Shown here: piece after piece, positions 6,550 to 9,224 of the stretch
Layout: each line of letters opens with the position of its first letter
Position numbering within the stretch: the stretch's first letter is position 1
Source of the DNA: JAABSX01 sp964480455
GTDB taxonomy: Bacteria; Bacteroidota; Bacteroidia; Cytophagales; Microscillaceae
Length of the DNA: 9,224 nucleotides
Reading direction: 5' to 3'
NCBI GenBank assembly: GCA_964480455.1
Contig: CAYZQI010000175.1
Span: 1-9,224 of the forward strand
Position numbers and translations under genes: made by a program
Notes under the pieces: generated by a model
Told to the model about the DNA's origin: nothing
Databases searched by the model: none
The model's input: only the letters and a program-made list of their open reading frames with translations

Positions 6550-6756
6550 TTTTTTGATATTGGTAGTATTTCAGAGATAAAGTAACCTATCAGTTTGTTT
6601 AAGCTGTTGATTATCAGTTGATTAAATCCTAATAACCAAATAGCGTATCGCTAATCTCTTACTTAGATAAATGTATTGAATGTAAGCGTTGCTGATGAGG
6701 TACAGCAATACCTGCTAACAATCAGTTAGATTTTTAGCAAAAGCACACAATACAAC
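6550..6756. promoter_or_regulatory. Spacer between HYC_CC_PP gene and TonB receptor with short repeats
   Basis: This 207-bp gap contains no gene. ATCAGTT occurs three times (6589-6595, 6613-6619, 6721-6727). GTTGATTA occurs twice one helical turn apart (6606-6613 and 6617-6624). TAGCG-TAT-CGCTA (6641-6653) and TTGCTG/CAGCAA (about 6689-6706) are small hairpins. These could be regulator sites or mRNA processing structures for the receptor gene. No proper promoter could be identified. Confidence 0.35.
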
Positions 6757-7290
6757 CTATATCAAAAAAATGGCATACAGAGCAAGGAGATGTTTACTGG
6801 GTTTTGGGGGAGGATTAGGGTGCTTTGGGGGGGCGTGTGTTGTCATACTTGCCCACTCATCAAGTGCTAGTATGAAATTGGGTACAAAGCTAAGGCATTG
6901 CTTCTTTTGCTTTATTTCGTGCTTTTTAGTGCTGATTGTATAGTTTTTAAAAGCAATATTATGGTAAGCAGCATCAAAAGTGCAGCAGTTGTGTTCTTTT
7001 TCTTTATCACCGCAACACTTATCGGAGGGCTTTTGGGTGTGTTTTTCTTTTGGGGAGTTAAAGTTTTCTTCTCCAAAAACCTCTTCAAAGGTTTTTTGAT
7101 TGCAGCAAGAAGGTATTTGGGTAGTTGTAGATTTTTTTTTGGGGGCAGGTTTGAGCCTACAGCAGGCTTCTTTGATATCTTTCGCTTCTGCCTTACTGCA
7201 CTTACGTTCTGTGAGTGTAAAACCCACAGAGCTGACAAGTATCTGAGATATGAGCCAAAAAGAAAGAAAACGCCTTGCTGTTTTTGTCAT
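6757..7290 (-). CDS. HYC_CC_PP-like cysteine-rich exported protein
   Basis: This gene encodes 177 residues. An N-terminal signal peptide or anchor (residues 1-25, ARRFLSFWLISQILVSSVGFTL) is followed by a mature part with ten cysteines: C31, CC43-44, CC62-63, CC92-93, CC102-103 and C132. The end has APPKHPNPPP (153-162) and a terminal hydrophobic LLALYAIFLI. This order (Cys after the signal peptide, CC pairs, PP, hydrophobic tail) is that of the HYC_CC_PP family of Bacteroidota, which accompanies heavy-metal receptors. The founding His-Tyr-Cys is here Arg-Lys-Cys (29-31), and the middle is longer and more Lys-rich than usual (family about 110-150 aa). The cysteines suggest metal binding or delivery in the periplasm, but this is inference. 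It lies upstream of the Cys-Cys plug TonB receptor on the same strand and is probably co-expressed with it. Confidence 0.75.
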   Translation of the reverse strand: MTKTARRFLSFWLISQILVSSVGFTLTERKCSKAEAKDIKEACCRLKPAPKKKSTTTQIPSCCNQKTFEEVFGEENFNSPKEKHTQKPSDKCCGDKEKEHNCCTFDAAYHNIAFKNYTISTKKHEIKQKKQCLSFVPNFILALDEWASMTTHAPPKHPNPPPKPSKHLLALYAIFLI

Positions 7291-7439
7291 TTTTCAACTT
7301 TTAATTGACCTATATAAAACGCTCAAAAACTTCAAATAGTTTCCTAGTTAATTGTGTATTTTGTGGTTTTGGGCAAGTTAGTCTGTTTTTACATATATGA
7401 CTTTGAACCTTTGATATATTATATCTTGACTGGGTAGGT

Positions 7440-7483
7440 ACTTGGCAAAGCAAAAAACTGTGACTTTTGATTATTTACCAAGT
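7440..7483. promoter_or_regulatory. Long imperfect hairpin, possible RNA leader or operator
   Basis: ACTTGGCAAA (7440-7449) pairs with TTTACCAAGT (7474-7483) with one mismatch, and inside it CAAAA (7451-7455) pairs with TTTTG (7465-7469). The structure lies about 150 bp upstream of the HYC_CC_PP-like start and 340-380 bp upstream of the XRE gene. It could be an mRNA leader structure or a regulator binding site. The AT-rich context makes chance pairing possible. Confidence 0.3.
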
Positions 7484-7763
7484 TTATTTGCTACTATTTT
7501 TAGATGAAAAAGCTAAGGTATTGCATTTAAAAGTTTTACTTTCATTTAAGAGGACTATTTAGTTATGGTATTTTATTACACAAATGCTTTTTGTGATTCA
7601 AAATGCGTAGAAAGGGTGATGTCGTTCACGTATTAGAAGAGTTCTAAATTTATATATTTTCTAGTGTAGCTCTCGGTATCAAAAACTTTAATGCTGGTGT
7701 ACTCAAAAAATTAGTGAAATAATTTTTGAGATACAATGTGAGTTAGTATTTGTCAAAAAAAAG

Positions 7764-7817
7764 ATTAACTAGATTTTATTTTCATAAAAAAATTAACTAA
7801 AAAATTTAATTTCATAA
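7764..7817 (+). repeat. Imperfect 29-bp tandem repeat upstream of the XRE gene
   Basis: ATTAACTA occurs at 7764-7771 and 7792-7799, and TTTCATAA at 7780-7787 and 7810-7817, giving two tandem units of about 28-30 bp. They end 44 bp before the preferred XRE start at 7861. The spacing is close to three helical turns, so both copies face the same side of the DNA. That fits an operator bound by the regulator encoded just downstream, but this is inference from position. Confidence 0.5.
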
Positions 7818-7860
7818 CAGTATGAATATTTTTGTCGAAATATTTTTAATATGGCTCTTT

Positions 7861-8145
7861 ATGGACACCAAAGAAGTAATAGAAACTATTAAAAATATCC
7901 GAAAAGAAAGAAAAATGACTCAGTTTGATTTGGCGGAGAAGCTGGGTATCTCAAAGGCGCAGTATTCACACTACGAGACACACAAATCGTCTATGACACT
8001 GGAAACCTTTTTTAAAATTTTGGATATTTTTCAAATCTCACTAGAAGATTTTATTAAAATTAACAAAAATGAGATAACTCCTCAAGATTTAGATGAGGTT
8101 ATCCGAACGCTAGAACAATTAAAACTAAAAATGCAAAACAAATAA
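7861..8145 (+). CDS. XRE-family HTH transcriptional regulator
   Basis: This gene encodes 94 residues from the ATG at 7861. It contains one Cro/CI-type helix-turn-helix domain near residues 9-66: IKNIRKERKMTQFDLAEKLG, then SKAQYSHYETHKSSMTLETF, then FKILDIFQISLEDFIK. TQFDLAEKLGISKAQYSHYE is the turn plus recognition helix, with the usual Q, A, G, S and E positions. The C-terminal 28 residues (ITPQDLDEVIRTLEQLKLKM) are a probable dimerisation helix. It is a cytosolic DNA-binding repressor or activator of unknown target. The frame is open from an ATG at 7822, which would add MNIFVEIFLIWLF, a hydrophobic extension unlike the family; I therefore prefer 7861. It faces the thioesterase gene tail-to-tail. 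The repeat just upstream may be its own operator. No toxin or phage gene lies beside it. Confidence 0.85.
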   Translation: MDTKEVIETIKNIRKERKMTQFDLAEKLGISKAQYSHYETHKSSMTLETFFKILDIFQISLEDFIKINKNEITPQDLDEVIRTLEQLKLKMQNK

Positions 8146-8219
8146 CATTATCTGACTTATATTGTATTTGGGCTGAAATCAAGAATAAATCTGTCATAAA
8201 AACAAGCAATAGCCGAGAT

Positions 8220-9080
8220 TTATTTTTTATTCATTTGCCTAACAAGCCCTTCTTGTACCACGGAGGCTATTAGAATCCCCTCTTTGGTAAAGATATTTCC
8301 TCTGTTGAATCCTCGGGCATTAGAGGCACTTGGGCTATCGAGTGCATACAAGAGCCACTGGTCTATTCGGAAAGTTCTATGAAACCACATGGCGTGGTCA
8401 AGGCTTGCCAAGAATAAATCATTCGGACCGAATTGGTTGCGGTGGGGCAGGGTAGAAGTGCCCAGCAAATTATAATCTGAGGCATAAGCAAGCATTTCTT
8501 GGTGAAGGCGTGGGCTATCTGGTAGCGTACCTTTCACCTTTATCCAAACATGGCGGAAGGGAGGTGCTTTTTGTGGGTTTAGCGGGTCAAATTTCTCGAC
8601 GGGGCGAAATTCAATTGGGCGTGGGTGGTTAAATTGTTTAAAAACCTCTGGTAATTTATCTTTGTACTCTGCAATAAACTCTTCATCTGAGACTAGTGCT
8701 TCTGGGCTAGGTACATTGGGCATACTGATTTGGTGGTCAAAGCCTGCTTGTTCTTTTTGGTAGGAGGCTGCCATTGTAAAGATGGGCTGTCCTTTCTGAA
8801 TGGCTACCACCCGTCTAGTTGTGAAACTTCCTCCATCTCTGATTCGCTCTACATCATAGATGATGGGATAGTCTATATCGCCTGCTAATAAAAAATAGCC
8901 GTGCATAGAGTGCAGCACCCTCTCTTCGGATACGGTGCGAGAGGCTGCGTGGAGCGATTGTGCAAGCACTTGCCCTCCAAACACACGTTTCCAAGGAGCA
9001 CGGTAGCTTTGTCCTCTAAAAATATTGATTTCTATTTGCTCTAAGTTGAGCAGGTTGGTGAGTTCTTCTACAGTTTCCAT
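8220..9080 (-). CDS. tesB: Acyl-CoA thioesterase II
   Basis: This gene encodes 286 residues, the normal length for TesB, a double-hotdog enzyme that hydrolyses medium- and long-chain acyl-CoA to free fatty acid and CoA in the cytosol. The N-terminal hotdog (about 8-110) shows the substrate-side FGGQVLAQSLHAA (34-46) and HSMHGYFLLAGD (57-68). The C-terminal hotdog (about 175-281) carries AYASDYNLLGT (198-208), SLDHAMWFHR (226-235), SPSASNARGFNRGNIF (249-264) and SVVQEGLVR (273-281). D202, S226 and Q276 correspond to the Asp204/Thr228/Gln278 triad of E. coli TesB, with Ser replacing Thr as in many homologues. It appears full-length and intact. It is preceded by a 144-bp gap and is not obviously in an operon. 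No regulatory site is recognised. Confidence 0.95.
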   Translation of the reverse strand: METVEELTNLLNLEQIEINIFRGQSYRAPWKRVFGGQVLAQSLHAASRTVSEERVLHSMHGYFLLAGDIDYPIIYDVERIRDGGSFTTRRVVAIQKGQPIFTMAASYQKEQAGFDHQISMPNVPSPEALVSDEEFIAEYKDKLPEVFKQFNHPRPIEFRPVEKFDPLNPQKAPPFRHVWIKVKGTLPDSPRLHQEMLAYASDYNLLGTSTLPHRNQFGPNDLFLASLDHAMWFHRTFRIDQWLLYALDSPSASNARGFNRGNIFTKEGILIASVVQEGLVRQMNKK

Positions 9081-9192
9081 TGTAAGATTTTATATTTTGA
9101 GTGATTATCAATGTTCAAAAATGGGTGATTTGCGACTTATTTCAAAATGATAGTGTAAATAAAATAGTGGTCTGACAATTTTTGTGGAAATC

Positions 9193-9218
9193 TGTAGCAG
9201 CGGACTTCCAGTCCGCTG
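9193..9218 (+). repeat. REP-like perfect palindrome with GTAG head
   Basis: AGCGGACT (9199-9206) and AGTCCGCT (9210-9217) are perfect inverted arms with a TCC loop, extended by a C-G pair (9198/9218). TGTAGC stands just before the stem, so the GTAG tetranucleotide (9194-9197) is at its 5' foot, as in REP elements handled by RAYT transposase-like proteins. The palindrome is far more GC-rich than the DNA around it. It lies upstream of the thioesterase start, and the element may continue past the window end. Confidence 0.65.
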
Positions 9219-9224
9219 GCATTT

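Larger units (their letters stand above)
7309..7821. other. AT-rich gene-free stretch between divergent genes
   Basis: This 513-bp stretch separates the HYC_CC_PP-like gene (minus) from the XRE regulator gene (plus), so it carries promoters for both. No frame of convincing length or codon bias is present. It holds a possible structured leader at 7440-7483, a small AT palindrome GATATA-T-TATATC (7413-7425) and a tandem imperfect repeat at 7764-7817. A 25-codon frame ending ...FNAGVLKKLVK at about 7723 is too short to call a gene remnant. Otherwise I see nothing in it. Confidence 0.6.

Noticed and set aside
6898..7308. Plus-strand 136-codon frame and a Lys-rich minus-strand frame (6912-7238) overlapping the HYC_CC_PP-like gene.
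   Set aside because: Both are shadow frames of the Cys-rich gene: their composition reflects its Lys and Cys codons read out of frame, with no recognisable domain.
7413..7425. Palindrome GATATA-T-TATATC as an operator.
   Set aside because: Short AT-only palindromes are expected by chance in this AT-rich stretch, and no regulator is linked to it.
7645..7723. A 25-codon frame ending FNAGVLKKLVK, possibly the tail of a decayed gene.
   Set aside because: It has no start, no recognisable homology and is too short to separate from chance in AT-rich DNA.
7822..7860. Upstream ATG adding MNIFVEIFLIWLF to the XRE regulator.
   Set aside because: A hydrophobic extension before a Cro/CI domain is unlike the family; the ATG at 7861 starts the usual distance before the first helix.

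Overview
The window looks like chromosomal DNA from a Bacteroidota bacterium, most likely of the Cytophagales/Flavobacteriales type. The DNA is AT-rich, Shine-Dalgarno sequences are weak or absent, and the gene content is typical of the phylum: a TonB-dependent receptor with an N-terminal carboxypeptidase-regulatory-like domain, its Cys-rich HYC_CC_PP-type partner, a Lacal_2735-family small protein and a lipoprotein with a bare lipobox. No rRNA, tRNA, CRISPR array, phage structural gene, transposase or replication origin was seen.

Left part (1-2390). A 58-residue Lacal_2735/DUF6435-like gene on the + strand runs tail-to-tail into a two-gene minus-strand unit: a surface-type lipoprotein followed by a MurG-like glycosyltransferase, joined by a one-base TAATG overlap. 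A roughly 160-bp repeat-rich gap (1712-1869) separates this unit from a minus-strand type II toxin-antitoxin pair, an antitoxin followed by a RelE/ParE toxin with a 7-bp overlap. The gap holds an octamer duplication, a GTAG-headed hairpin and a 15-bp direct repeat.

Middle part (2531-4290). A + strand gene encodes an unusual composite protein: a helical N-terminus, a short leucine-rich segment and about five TPRs. It is followed 36 bp later by a gamma-glutamylcyclotransferase-like gene that appears broken. The 88-codon open frame stops just after the catalytic-Glu segment, and the family's C-terminal sequence continues in the +1 frame. A strong intrinsic terminator for the opposite strand lies beyond it.

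Right-centre part (4315-7290). A minus-strand pair encodes a small 10-cysteine HYC_CC_PP-like exported protein and, downstream, a TonB-dependent receptor whose plug carries the conserved Cys-Cys motif of a presumed copper/heavy-metal receptor subgroup. Together they suggest an outer-membrane metal-handling module.

Right part (7291-9224). A 500-bp AT-rich stretch without genes contains a possible structured leader and a 29-bp imperfect direct repeat immediately upstream of a small XRE-family repressor gene. A minus-strand TesB acyl-CoA thioesterase II with its full catalytic triad follows. The window ends in a perfect palindrome also headed by GTAG, which resembles a REP element.

The best candidates for new biology are the two GTAG-headed REP-like palindromes and the metal receptor/HYC_CC_PP pair. 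The clearest sequence-level observation is the broken cyclotransferase gene. I found no strong evidence for a wholly new defence or mobile system.
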